Positions 1-7,488 of a stretch of DNA of 41,653 nt are shown here, piece after piece; within the stretch, counting starts at the first letter, position 1; the number at the start of each line of letters is the position of its first letter. The stretch lies in NCBI GenBank assembly GCA_900763995.1, contig CAAFMK010000005.1:1-41653 (forward strand). The letters run 5' to 3'. A program made the translations under genes and the position numbers. The stretch is from an uncultured Oscillospiraceae bacterium. GTDB lineage: Bacteria > Bacillota > Clostridia > Oscillospirales > Oscillospiraceae. The notes under the pieces were generated by a model. It saw only the letters and a list, made by a program, of their open reading frames with translations. It made no database searches and was not told where the DNA came from.

Positions 1-137
1 ACTCCCTGCTTCGACCTTTTATTTTCCATTTTATGGTAAACTGTTGGTACTGGATTGACGGCAACGGATCCTGGCCGACGGCTGCAAAGAACCTGGTGCA
101 GCGCTGGCTGATATACGATACGAAAGGTGGAATTTTT

Positions 138-947
138 ATGCGGCTTTTGCCTAAAAAAGGGCTCTACGACAGTGGGCGGGTTCTCTTTCTTCCCATAGAC
201 AGCATCATTCCCAACCCCAGCCAGCCCAGAAGCATTTTCTCCCAGCCGGATCTGGACGAGCTGGCCGACTCCATCCGGGCGCTGGGGGTGCTCCAGCCCC
301 TCACCGTACGCCGCCAGGATGGACAGTGGGAGCTGGTGGCCGGGGAGCGCCGCCTGCGGGCGGCCAAGCTGGCCGGTCTGGAGCAGGTGCCCTGCCTGTC
401 CATTCTGGCGGATAACCAGTCCTCCTCCCTGCTGGCGCTGGTGGAAAATCTCCAGCGCCGGGATCTGGATTTCTGGGAGGAGGCCCTGGCCCTGCGCAGA
501 CTCATTGACACCTACGACCTCTCCCAGGAGGAGGTGGCCCGCCGGGTGGGCAAAAGCCAGTCAGCCGTGGCCAATAAGCTGCGCCTGCTCCGGCTGCCCC
601 CCAATGTCCTCTCCCTACTCCGGGACGGGGGCTTCTCTGAGCGCCACGCCAGGGCCCTGCTCCGACTCACCAGCCCGGCCCAGCAGCTGGAGGCGGCTCA
701 GCAGATTCAGGCACGCAGACTTACCGTCGCACAGACAGAAGCGGTGGTGGCCCGTATGCTGGAGGCACCGCCCACGCCGGCCCGAAAGCGCCCCACCTTT
801 ATTGTGAAGGATGTGCGCCTGTTTCTAAATACCATCTCTCACAGTCTGGATGTGATGCGCTCCGCCGGGGTAAATGCCCAGTACAGCCAGGAGGATCGGG
901 GTGAGGAGATCTTGCTCACCATCCACATTCCCAAGCGCTCGGTCTGA
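138..947 (+). CDS. noc: Nucleoid occlusion protein Noc (ParB family)
   Basis: 269-aa ParB-superfamily DNA-binding protein. It carries the CTP-binding ParB core (GERRLRA at about residues 69-75, ENLQR at 103-107) and a helix-turn-helix at about 129-152. The C-terminal third (SERHARALLRL, then a RPTFIVKD-RLFLNTISHSL-like stretch and the ending LTIHIPKRSV) resembles Bacillus Noc more than Spo0J. Noc binds NBS sites and blocks division over the nucleoid. The start at 138 is chosen because AAAGGTGG lies 7 nt upstream; an upstream in-frame ATG at 33 has no ribosome site. It lies directly upstream of parA with a parS site between them. The N-terminus (MRLLPKKGLYDSGR) is short and basic; whether it forms Noc's membrane-targeting helix is unclear. 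A second ParB paralogue is the alternative. Confidence 0.88.
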   Translation: MRLLPKKGLYDSGRVLFLPIDSIIPNPSQPRSIFSQPDLDELADSIRALGVLQPLTVRRQDGQWELVAGERRLRAAKLAGLEQVPCLSILADNQSSSLLALVENLQRRDLDFWEEALALRRLIDTYDLSQEEVARRVGKSQSAVANKLRLLRLPPNVLSLLRDGGFSERHARALLRLTSPAQQLEAAQQIQARRLTVAQTEAVVARMLEAPPTPARKRPTFIVKDVRLFLNTISHSLDVMRSAGVNAQYSQEDRGEEILLTIHIPKRSV

Positions 948-1021
948 AATTTATCCGGCCAGAGCCTGTGTCCCTACCGCCCCCGCCTTTTTGCACAAGA
1001 GCGGCCTTTCCCAGCGCCCTG

Positions 1022-1037
1022 TGTTTCATGTGAAACA
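1022..1037. other. parS: parS centromere site 1
   Basis: TGTTTCATGTGAAACA: both 7-bp arms match the Firmicute parS consensus TGTTTCACGTGAAACA, and only the central dinucleotide differs (TG for CG). It lies in the noc-parA gap. The identical 16-mer recurs at 3441-3456 and, inverted, at 28425-28440. Confidence 0.9.
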
Positions 1038-1081
1038 TTCCTGTATCCCCACAGATTCTCAAATTAAAAGGGGGAAAACAG

Positions 1082-1110
1082 TTGAAATCCCCTATATCCA
1101 TTGTTATAAT
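1082..1110 (+). promoter_or_regulatory. Probable sigma-A promoter of parA-parB operon
   Basis: TTGAAA (1082-1087), 17-nt spacer, perfect TATAAT (1105-1110), about 50 nt before the parA start codon. Confidence 0.75.
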
Positions 1111-1160
1111 GAGGTGTTACAGATGCTCTTTTACCGTTGTCCACTGCAAGGAGGCACTCT

Positions 1161-1913
1161 ATGGCTAACATTATTGCCATTGTCAACCAAAAGGGTGGTG
1201 TGGGAAAAACCACCACCACTGTAAACCTCACCGCTGCCCTTCACGATCTGGGCAAGCGGGTACTGCTGTGTGACTTTGATCCACAGGCAAATGCCACCTC
1301 TGGCATGGGAGTGGATAAAAACACCGCCTCTCCCAATATATATGATGTGCTGATCAATGGTGCTGATGCCAATCGGGCCATTGTCCATACCAAATATGGG
1401 GATGTACTCCCCTCCAATAAGATGCTGGCCGGAGCTGGTATTGAGATGATCTCCATAGAAAACCGGGACCATCTCTTAAAAAATGTTCTGGATGCCCTGT
1501 CCCAGGATTATGACTACATCTTTATCGACTGCCCCCCCTCTCTGGAGCTGCTCACAGTAAACGCCCTGTGTGCCGCCCACTCCCTGCTGGTGCCCGTCCA
1601 GTGTGAATACTACGCTCTGGAGGGGCTCAGTGACCTGCTGGCCACCATACGGCTGATCAAGCGCGGCCTCAATCCCACCCTGGAGCTGGAGGGGGTACTG
1701 CTGACCATGTTTGACGGCCGCACCAATCTGTCTCTCCAGGTGGCTGAGGAGGTCAAGCGGTATTTCCCCGGTCAGGTATTTGCCACAGTCATTCCCAGAA
1801 ATGTCCGTCTGTCTGAGGCACCCAGCCACGGAAAGCCCATTTCAGCCTATGACCGCTCCTCCAGAGGGGCTGAGGCATATCGGCTGCTGGCCCAGGAAGT
1901 GGCGGAGAAATAA
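1161..1913 (+). CDS. parA: Chromosome-partitioning ATPase ParA (Soj)
   Basis: 250-aa ParA-type ATPase. The deviant Walker A KGGVGKTT lies at residues 11-18 with the signature lysine at 11; CDFDPQAN at 37-44 is the A-prime motif and FIDCPPSL the Walker B region. In Firmicutes Soj forms ATP-dependent dimers on DNA, is switched by ParB, and helps origin segregation and control of DnaA. The start at 1161 follows AAGGAGG at 1148-1154; an upstream in-frame ATG (1137) has no such site. It is followed 45 nt later by parB and preceded by a good promoter and a parS site, the usual par-locus order. Confidence 0.96.
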   Translation: MANIIAIVNQKGGVGKTTTTVNLTAALHDLGKRVLLCDFDPQANATSGMGVDKNTASPNIYDVLINGADANRAIVHTKYGDVLPSNKMLAGAGIEMISIENRDHLLKNVLDALSQDYDYIFIDCPPSLELLTVNALCAAHSLLVPVQCEYYALEGLSDLLATIRLIKRGLNPTLELEGVLLTMFDGRTNLSLQVAEEVKRYFPGQVFATVIPRNVRLSEAPSHGKPISAYDRSSRGAEAYRLLAQEVAEK

Positions 1914-1958
1914 GACCCGTGGGGCATTTCCCCACATGATAAGAAAGGTATATGTGCT

Positions 1959-2852
1959 ATGGCGAAACGCAAGACAGAATTGGGTCTGGGCCGTGGCCTG
2001 AACGCTCTGCTCGGTGATCCCTCTCTGCCCACCCAGGGCGAGGGGGCCATCACTCTGCCCATTTCCCAGGTAGAGCCTGGGTTGAACCAGCCCAGAAAAC
2101 GATTTGATCCGGAATCTCTGGCCGATCTGGCCGACTCCATTCGGACCCACGGCGTCATCCAGCCGCTGACAGTGCGGCGGCTGTCCTCCGGCTACTACCA
2201 GATCATCGCCGGGGAGCGCCGGTGGCGGGCATCCAAGCTGGCCGGCCTGAGCGAAGTCCCCGTTGTCATCATTGAAGCTGACGACCGGAAGGTGATGGAG
2301 CTGGGTCTCATTGAAAACCTCCAGCGGGAGGATCTGAACCCGGCGGAAGAGGCCCGCGGCTATCAGGTCTTGATGGAGGAGTACGGTCTGACCCAGGAGC
2401 AGGTGGCCCAGCAGATGGGCAAGTCCCGTCCAGCCATTGCCAATACCCTGCGTCTGCTGACCCTGCCCCATGAGGTGATGGCCCTGGTGGAGGAGGGTAC
2501 CCTCTCCGCCGGTCACGCCCGCACCATTCTGGGAGCCCCCACCGCCGCCCTGCAAAAAGAGGTAGCCAAGCGGGTGGTCAGCGGACAGCTCTCCGTCCGT
2601 CAGACTGAGGCCCTGGTCAGACAGCTGCAAAAAGACAGCCCAGACAAGTCCCTGCCCCCTGAATCCGATCTATCTCTCTATCTGGGGGAGATGGAAAAAA
2701 ATCTCTCCGGCCGGCTGGGGCGAAAGGTAAAAATCGCCCAAAAGGGCAAAAAAGGCCGGATCGAACTGGAATATTATAACGATCAGGATCTGGAGCTTCT
2801 TCTGGAACTGCTCCAACGGCTGAAGGTCGAAGGAGGTCATCCATATGTCTGA
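1959..2852 (+). CDS. parB: Chromosome-partitioning protein ParB (Spo0J)
   Basis: 297-aa ParB clamp. The N-terminus MAKRKTELGLGRGLNALLGD contains the basic LGRGL peptide (10-14) that stimulates ParA ATPase. The CTPase motif GERRWRA is at 85-91, ENLQRE at 119-124, and the helix-turn-helix that reads parS at about 144-167; a C-terminal dimerisation domain follows. It should load at the three parS sites in this window, spread, and recruit SMC. A purine-rich AAGAAAGG lies about 10 nt before the ATG. The last 8 nt overlap the next gene, so the two are probably co-transcribed and translationally coupled. Confidence 0.96.
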   Translation: MAKRKTELGLGRGLNALLGDPSLPTQGEGAITLPISQVEPGLNQPRKRFDPESLADLADSIRTHGVIQPLTVRRLSSGYYQIIAGERRWRASKLAGLSEVPVVIIEADDRKVMELGLIENLQREDLNPAEEARGYQVLMEEYGLTQEQVAQQMGKSRPAIANTLRLLTLPHEVMALVEEGTLSAGHARTILGAPTAALQKEVAKRVVSGQLSVRQTEALVRQLQKDSPDKSLPPESDLSLYLGEMEKNLSGRLGRKVKIAQKGKKGRIELEYYNDQDLELLLELLQRLKVEGGHPYV

Positions 2853-3411
2853 ACATGAGCAGTCACAGTGTGACGGGGCCCAGACCCCCACTCAGGAGCC
2901 AGCCGCCCCCAAAAAGCAGCCCCGCCGCTCCAGAAGTCAGGCCCGTCGCAGTCAAAACTCAGTCTTTCAGTATATCACCATTTTATTTGCTGCCGCCTTT
3001 GTGCTGCTGCTGATGACCTACATGATGCAGCAGCGCTTGAACAAGGCCCAGATCGACGATCTGGAGCAGATTTCCCACTCCACCCTCCAGTCTCTGGAAA
3101 ATATCATCTCTGAGCGCGACCAGCTCCGCAGCGACAAGGAGGAGCTGTCTGATGAGCTGGACGATGCCCTTCAGACGGCAAAAAATTCTGCTGAGCTGGC
3201 CAAGGAGCAGGCCAAGGCTTTGGAGGCTATGGACTGGTTCTGGCGGATTCAGCGGCAGTTTTCCCGGGGCTATACCCGGGACGCCAAGGAGCTGGCCCAG
3301 GAGTTTGAGGCCTGCGGCCTGGCTGAGGCCCTGCCAGATACCTCCTATGCCCAGCCCGATGGGCCCTCCCCCAAGCAGCAGTATGAGGAGCTGCGGAAGT
3401 TCCTCTTCTGA
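2845..3411 (+). CDS. Unknown single-pass membrane protein with coiled coil, par operon
   Basis: 188 aa. I do not recognise the family. Visible layout: a polar, Pro- and Gln-rich, strongly basic N-terminus (about 1-40, with a PRRSRSQARRSQ run), one hydrophobic segment at about 42-61 (YITILFAAAFVLLLMTYMM), then a heptad-like Glu/Leu-rich stretch (about 63-120) predicted to be a coiled coil, and a mixed C-terminal part. The positive-inside rule puts the basic N-terminus in the cytosol and the coiled coil outside. It overlaps parB by 8 nt and has AGGAGG at 2831-2836, so it is probably translated from the par transcript. That context suggests, but does not prove, a link to segregation or the envelope. 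Confidence 0.85.
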   Translation: MSEHEQSQCDGAQTPTQEPAAPKKQPRRSRSQARRSQNSVFQYITILFAAAFVLLLMTYMMQQRLNKAQIDDLEQISHSTLQSLENIISERDQLRSDKEELSDELDDALQTAKNSAELAKEQAKALEAMDWFWRIQRQFSRGYTRDAKELAQEFEACGLAEALPDTSYAQPDGPSPKQQYEELRKFLF

Positions 3412-3440
3412 GCCGCTGTATGATCGATGTGTGGGTCCCA

Positions 3441-3456
3441 TGTTTCATGTGAAACA
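3441..3456. other. parS: parS centromere site 2
   Basis: TGTTTCATGTGAAACA, identical to the site at 1022, in the gap between the par-operon membrane-protein gene and serS. Confidence 0.9.
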
Positions 3457-3531
3457 CAGGGGCAGCTTGTCGATCCCCCTGCCTAAGCGATTCCATTTTA
3501 AAATACCACCTTTATAAAGGAGCGTAAACAA

Positions 3532-4833
3532 ATGTTAGATATTAGATTCATCCGGGAAAACCCTGAGGTCGTCAAGGAAAACATCAAGAAGAAATTCCAG
3601 GATGCAAAGCTGCCTCTGGTCGATCAGGTTCTGGCCCTGGATGAAGAGAACCGGGCTGTGGTCAGTGAGGCCAATGAGCTGCGGGCCAGCCGCAACACCC
3701 TGTCCAAGCAGGTTGGTATGCTCATGGGACAGGCCAAGAAAGACCCCTCCAAGCTGGAGGAGGCCGAGGCGGTCAAGGCCCAGGTCAAGGCCAACGCAGA
3801 CCGGCTGGCCGAGCTGGAGACCAAGGAGACCGAGCTGGCCACCCAGATCCGCAAGATCATGCTGTCCATCCCCAATATCATCCACCCCTCTGTGCCCATC
3901 GGCCCAGACGACTCCGCCAATGTGGAGGTGGAGCGCTTTGGGGAAGCTGTGGTTCCCAGCTTTGACATTCCCTATCACACTGAGATCATGGAGTCTTTCC
4001 AGGGCATTGACATGGATGCCGCCGGCCGTGTGTCCGGCAATGGCTTCTACTATCTGCTGGGTGATGTGGCCCGTCTCCACGAGGCCGTGCTGGCCTACGC
4101 CCGGGACTTTATGATCAACAAGGGCTTCACCTTCTGCATCCCCCCCTTCATGATCCACGGCAATGTGGTGGAGGGCGTCATGTCCCAGACCGATATGGAG
4201 GCCATGATGTATAAAATCGAGGGGGAGGATCTCTACCTCATCGGCACCAGTGAGCACTCCATGATCGGCAGGTACATTGACCAGATCATCCCTGAGGCCA
4301 CCCTGCCCCAGACCCTCACCTCCTACTCCCCCTGCTTCCGCAAGGAGAAGGGCGCCCACGGCATTGAGGAGCGCGGCGTGTACCGCATCCACCAGTTTGA
4401 AAAGCAGGAGATGATCGTGGTCTGTAAGCCCGAGGACTCCATGGACTGGTACGAGAAGATGTGGCGCTACTCTGTGGAGCTGTTCCGCTCTCTGGACATT
4501 CCTGTGCGCCAGCTGGAGTGCTGCTCCGGTGACCTGGCCGACCTGAAAGTCAAGTCCTGTGACATCGAGGCATGGTCTCCCCGCCAGCAGAAATACTTTG
4601 AGGTGTGCTCCTGCTCCAACCTAGGCGATGCACAGGCCCGCCGCCTGAAGATGCGTGTCAAGGGTGAGAAGGGCACCTATCTCCCCCACACCCTGAACAA
4701 TACCGTGGTGGCCCCTCCCCGTATGCTCATCGCCTTTTTGGAGAATAACCTCCAGTCTGACGGCTCTGTGACCATCCCTGAGGCTCTGCGCCCCTATATG
4801 GGTGGTCTTGAGGTCATGGTTCCCAAGCAGTGA
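3532..4833 (+). CDS. serS: Seryl-tRNA synthetase
   Basis: 433-aa class II synthetase charging tRNA-Ser. An N-terminal long-helix arm (about 1-110, alternating Lys/Glu/Leu) grips the tRNA variable arm. Motif 2 is FRKEKGAHGIEERGVYRIHQF and is followed by QMIV-like core sequence. Motif 3 is unusual: NNTVVAPPRMLIAFLEN replaces the common bacterial GSGLAVGRTLVAILEN, keeping the Arg but losing the Gly residues, and the preceding CSNLGDAQARRL also departs from CSNCTDFQARRL. It therefore belongs to a divergent SerRS subgroup. The start is supported by AAAGGAG at 3516-3522. No T-box was recognised in its leader. Confidence 0.95.
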   Translation: MLDIRFIRENPEVVKENIKKKFQDAKLPLVDQVLALDEENRAVVSEANELRASRNTLSKQVGMLMGQAKKDPSKLEEAEAVKAQVKANADRLAELETKETELATQIRKIMLSIPNIIHPSVPIGPDDSANVEVERFGEAVVPSFDIPYHTEIMESFQGIDMDAAGRVSGNGFYYLLGDVARLHEAVLAYARDFMINKGFTFCIPPFMIHGNVVEGVMSQTDMEAMMYKIEGEDLYLIGTSEHSMIGRYIDQIIPEATLPQTLTSYSPCFRKEKGAHGIEERGVYRIHQFEKQEMIVVCKPEDSMDWYEKMWRYSVELFRSLDIPVRQLECCSGDLADLKVKSCDIEAWSPRQQKYFEVCSCSNLGDAQARRLKMRVKGEKGTYLPHTLNNTVVAPPRMLIAFLENNLQSDGSVTIPEALRPYMGGLEVMVPKQ

Positions 4834-4891
4834 TCTCTGGTTTTACTCTCCTTTTTATACCATGATAAATTTATGATATAGACCGTTTTGT

Positions 4892-4953
4892 CCCTTTCCA
4901 GCCATTTGCGTACCTCAAACCCTATGGTATCCTTCGTCTATGGCTGAAAAGGG
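4892..4953. repeat. Long-armed inverted repeat after serS
   Basis: The arm at 4892-4905 (CCCTTTCCAGCCAT) pairs at 13 of 14 positions with 4940-4953 (ATGGCTGAAAAGGG). A smaller TACC/GGTA stem (4911-4914/4926-4929) is nested inside. This is part of the 245-bp gene-free gap between serS and the next gene; its function is unknown. Confidence 0.5.
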
Positions 4954-4971
4954 CTCCAGAGCAGTCGCCCT

Positions 4972-5002
4972 CTTAAAACCCTTGTCTCACAGGGGTTTTA
5001 AG
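4972..5002. terminator. Hairpin, probable serS terminator
   Basis: CTTAAAACCC (4972-4981) pairs with GGGTTTTAAG (4993-5002), a perfect 10-bp stem with an 11-nt loop. The T-run lies inside the 3' arm and the mirrored A-run in the 5' arm, so it could act in both directions, but no further T-tract follows. Confidence 0.5.
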
Positions 5003-5078
5003 CACACTATGGGAAAAATACGAACTGTGGGGTATTGGGTCGAACCCGCCCCGCTGTCCAACCGATGAGGATCTATCT

Positions 5079-5420
5079 ATGTCTGAAACTTCCAATCATC
5101 CACAGCGTGAAAAGGAGCCCCCCTCCGGGTATACCCCCGCCTCCCCGGTCAAGCGCACCCTGGCCTGGATCGGCCTTGTCTATATGCTGATCCTGCTGGG
5201 GCTGACCACCTACTTCTACTTCACCGGCACCACTCTGGGCAATCTGGCCCCTGGGCTGGCGGTACCGGGACTTGCGGGCTTTGGGGTATTAAATCTGGTC
5301 AGCTGGCGCACCACTGGTCATCCGTCAAAATGGCTGGCCATTGGGACGGCCATTTTGTGCTGGGTTTTGGTGGGCATAATCATGCCCGCCGCCATCGCCG
5401 GTCTGATGTCTAACTTTTAA
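5079..5420 (+). CDS. Small multi-pass membrane protein, unknown family
   Basis: 113 aa. A polar Pro-rich N-terminus (about 1-25) is followed by three hydrophobic segments at about 29-49, 56-77 and 87-110 (LAIGTAILCWVLVGIIMPAAI in the last), leaving little outside the membrane. I do not recognise the family. A weak ribosome site (GATGAGGA) lies about 10 nt before the ATG. It ends 15 nt before rsmG, so the two are probably co-transcribed. The coding pattern (C-ending codons) matches its neighbours, which supports a real gene. Confidence 0.8.
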   Translation: MSETSNHPQREKEPPSGYTPASPVKRTLAWIGLVYMLILLGLTTYFYFTGTTLGNLAPGLAVPGLAGFGVLNLVSWRTTGHPSKWLAIGTAILCWVLVGIIMPAAIAGLMSNF

Positions 5421-5435
5421 TTCTGGGGGGTCACC

Positions 5436-6149
5436 ATGAAAACTGTCATTGAATCTGGACTGGAGGAGCTGGGGCTGACTCAGTCTGTCCCCAGCTGCGC
5501 AGCCCAGCAGCTGGCCCAGTATGGGAGTATGCTTCTGGAAAAAAATCAGGTCATGAATTTGACCGCCATCCGTGAGCCCGATCAGGTGGCCCGGCTCCAT
5601 ATGCTGGACTGTGCCGCGCTGCTCAAGCTGGCTGACTTTGAGGGGAAAGCCCTGATCGATGTGGGCACCGGGGCGGGATTCCCCGGCCTGCCCTTGAAAA
5701 TTCTGGTACCCTCCCTCCAGGTCACATTATTGGACAGTCTCAACAAGCGGGTGGACTGGCTGGAGGAGGTATCCCAAACACTGTCTTTGTCCCATGTGCG
5801 TGTCCTCCATGCCCGGGCCGAGGAGCAGGCCCTGGTCAAGGGCTATCGGGACAGCTTTGACTTTGCCACCGCCCGGGCGGTGGCCGACCTGCGGATCTTG
5901 TGTGAGCTGTGCCTGCCCTATGTAAAGCCCGGCGGGATGTTCCTGTCCATGAAGTCCACCAACAGTGACCAGGAACTCTCTGAGGCCGCCCACGCCATCC
6001 AGCTGATGGGTGGCCGGGTCAAGGAGGTGGTGGACTACACCATCCCCGATACCCAGGTGGCACACCGGGTGGTCTGCATCCAAAAGATGGCCCCCACTCT
6101 AAAGGGCTATCCCAGGCGCTGGGCCAAGATCCAGAAGGAGCCTCTATAA
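5436..6149 (+). CDS. rsmG: 16S rRNA (guanine-527 N7) methyltransferase RsmG
   Basis: 237-aa SAM-dependent methyltransferase modifying G527 of 16S rRNA. The glycine-rich SAM loop DVGTGAGFPGLP lies at residues 75-86, TLLDSLNKRVDWLEE follows as motif II, and FATARAVADL is the GidB family signature. Length is typical. A GGGGGG ribosome site (5425-5430) precedes the ATG. In many Firmicutes rsmG follows mnmE-mnmG and precedes noc; here those partners are absent and rsmG sits downstream of parAB and serS, a rearranged order. Confidence 0.96.
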   Translation: MKTVIESGLEELGLTQSVPSCAAQQLAQYGSMLLEKNQVMNLTAIREPDQVARLHMLDCAALLKLADFEGKALIDVGTGAGFPGLPLKILVPSLQVTLLDSLNKRVDWLEEVSQTLSLSHVRVLHARAEEQALVKGYRDSFDFATARAVADLRILCELCLPYVKPGGMFLSMKSTNSDQELSEAAHAIQLMGGRVKEVVDYTIPDTQVAHRVVCIQKMAPTLKGYPRRWAKIQKEPL

Positions 6150-6201
6150 CTCCGATCTTCCAGAAAATAGATAAATTTATAAAAACTTTTATCAGATATG
6201 G

Positions 6202-6229
6202 TTGACGAGTGGCAGATTTGTGGTACACT
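6202..6229 (+). promoter_or_regulatory. Probable promoter of the MinD-like/MGS-like pair
   Basis: TTGACG (6202-6207), 16-nt spacer, TACACT (6224-6229), 27 nt before the MinD-like start codon. Confidence 0.6.
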
Positions 6230-6256
6230 TTAACTGTTATGTTAGGAGGATTTCCC

Positions 6257-6991
6257 ATGGGAACTGTGGTAGCCGTCACCTCCGGCAAGGGAGGAACCGG
6301 AAAGACCTCGATCACCGGGGGTATCGCCGCATCCCTGGCCCTGATGGGCCACCAGGTACTATGTATCGATATGGACATCGGCCTGCGTAACCTGGACATC
6401 TCCCTGGGTCTGAGTGACCGGGCCTTGATGGACTTCTCAGATGTGCTGCTGGGGCGCTGCCCGCTCACCAGGGCCGCTGTAAATCACCCCACCCTTCAGA
6501 GCCTGTCCCTGCTCACTGCGCCCATGGCTCTGCCCGCCAGCCTGACAGAGGATAGGGTGCAGGTCTTTCTGAACACAGTGCGTACCATGTATGACTATGT
6601 TCTCATTGATGCCCCCGCCGGACTGGGTGTGGGATTTCATCTGGCCATCTGCGGGGCAGACCGGGCGCTGGTCATCGCCACCAATGACACCTCCTCCCTC
6701 CGGGATGCCCAGCGGGCCGTGGAGGAGCTGGACACCATCTCTCAGGTGCATCTGGTGATGAACCGCATTCAGACCAGGCTCCTGCGCCGTCTGCGGGCCA
6801 CCATTGATGATGCCATGGACACCGCCGGACTGCCCCTTCTGGGGGTGGTGCCAGAGGATCCCAGGGTCATACTGTGCGCCAATCTTGGTCAGCCCTTGAC
6901 CACCTGCCCACGCAAGGGGGCGGTGCTGGCCTGTTGGAACATCGCCCATCGCCTGGATGGGCAGCGGGTTCCCATTATGAAAATCAGATAA
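6257..6991 (+). CDS. minD: MinD-like ATPase lacking a visible membrane-targeting tail
   Basis: 244-aa MinD/ParA-superfamily ATPase. Deviant Walker A GKGGTGKTS lies at 10-18, DMDIGLRNLD at 38-47 closely matches MinD, and TNDTSSLRDAQR matches the MinD region carrying the switch Asp. MinD normally binds membrane through a C-terminal amphipathic helix of about 10 residues and, with MinC, blocks polar division. Here the protein stops at HRLDGQRVPIMKIR, about where E. coli MinD reads GEERPF, so that helix appears to be missing. No minC or minE lies in the window. The start at 6257 follows TTAGGAGGA; an upstream in-frame start (6209) lacks one. A MinD paralogue with another role is possible. Confidence 0.85.
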   Translation: MGTVVAVTSGKGGTGKTSITGGIAASLALMGHQVLCIDMDIGLRNLDISLGLSDRALMDFSDVLLGRCPLTRAAVNHPTLQSLSLLTAPMALPASLTEDRVQVFLNTVRTMYDYVLIDAPAGLGVGFHLAICGADRALVIATNDTSSLRDAQRAVEELDTISQVHLVMNRIQTRLLRRLRATIDDAMDTAGLPLLGVVPEDPRVILCANLGQPLTTCPRKGAVLACWNIAHRLDGQRVPIMKIR

Positions 6992-7026
6992 CCACAATCA
7001 ACACGCTGTAAGGAGGTATTGCTCCC

Positions 7027-7443
7027 ATGAACATCGCAATTATGAGCCACACCAAAAAACAGGATCTTATGGTTCAGTTTTGTACTGCTTATTGCGGCAT
7101 CCTGTCCAAGCACTCTGTTTGTGCTACCAATGCCACAGGGCGCATGGTGGCTGAGGCCACTGGCCTGCCCGTCACCCTGTTCCTCTCCCATGAGCATGGG
7201 GGCATTGAGCAGATTGGACAGCGTGTTATTTATAATGAGATCGATATGGTCTTGTTTTTCAACTCCCCCCAGGATACCGATATGGATAAGGATGTTTTAT
7301 ACATCACCCATCTGTGTGACCAGCACTCCGTCCCCGTGGCCACCAATGTGGCCACCGCAGAGCTGCTCATCCACGGTCTGGCCCGGGGCGATTTGGACTG
7401 GCGTGAGGGCCTGAACCACAACCGGATGCCCTTTACCATGTAA
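7027..7443 (+). CDS. Methylglyoxal-synthase-fold protein with altered active site
   Basis: 138 aa, collinear with methylglyoxal synthase (MgsA) from end to end: MNIAIMSHTKKQDLMVQFCTAY, then EATGLPV, VPVATNVATAELLI. MgsA turns dihydroxyacetone phosphate into methylglyoxal. Several functional positions differ, using E. coli numbering aligned by eye: the catalytic base Asp71 (GGDQQ) is Ile (GGIEQ), Asp20 is Thr, the ATGTTG phosphate loop is ATNATG, and the PHEPDV segment carrying His98 is two residues shorter and has no His. The fold is probable, the enzyme activity doubtful. AAGGAGG at 7010-7016 supports the start, and it lies 35 nt after minD, recalling the clostridial minCDE-mgsA neighbourhood. 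Confidence 0.85.
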   Translation: MNIAIMSHTKKQDLMVQFCTAYCGILSKHSVCATNATGRMVAEATGLPVTLFLSHEHGGIEQIGQRVIYNEIDMVLFFNSPQDTDMDKDVLYITHLCDQHSVPVATNVATAELLIHGLARGDLDWREGLNHNRMPFTM

Positions 7444-7453
7444 AAGCCACCAC

Positions 7454-7482
7454 TTGACATTTTTTCATTTTTAAGATAGCAT
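7454..7482 (+). promoter_or_regulatory. Probable promoter of the hisS-aspS T-box transcript
   Basis: TTGACA (7454-7459), 17-nt spacer, TAGCAT (7477-7482). The predicted start near 7489 falls just before the 5' strand of T-box Stem I. Confidence 0.65.
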
Positions 7483-7488
7483 ATCTCT

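Noticed and set aside
33..137. Upstream start of noc adding 35 residues
   Set aside because: No ribosome site; added residues are not Noc-like. The 137 nt before noc show no gene.
5031..5055. tRNA T-arm-like GGGTCGAACCC
   Set aside because: No acceptor, D or anticodon arms around it; only a small hairpin.
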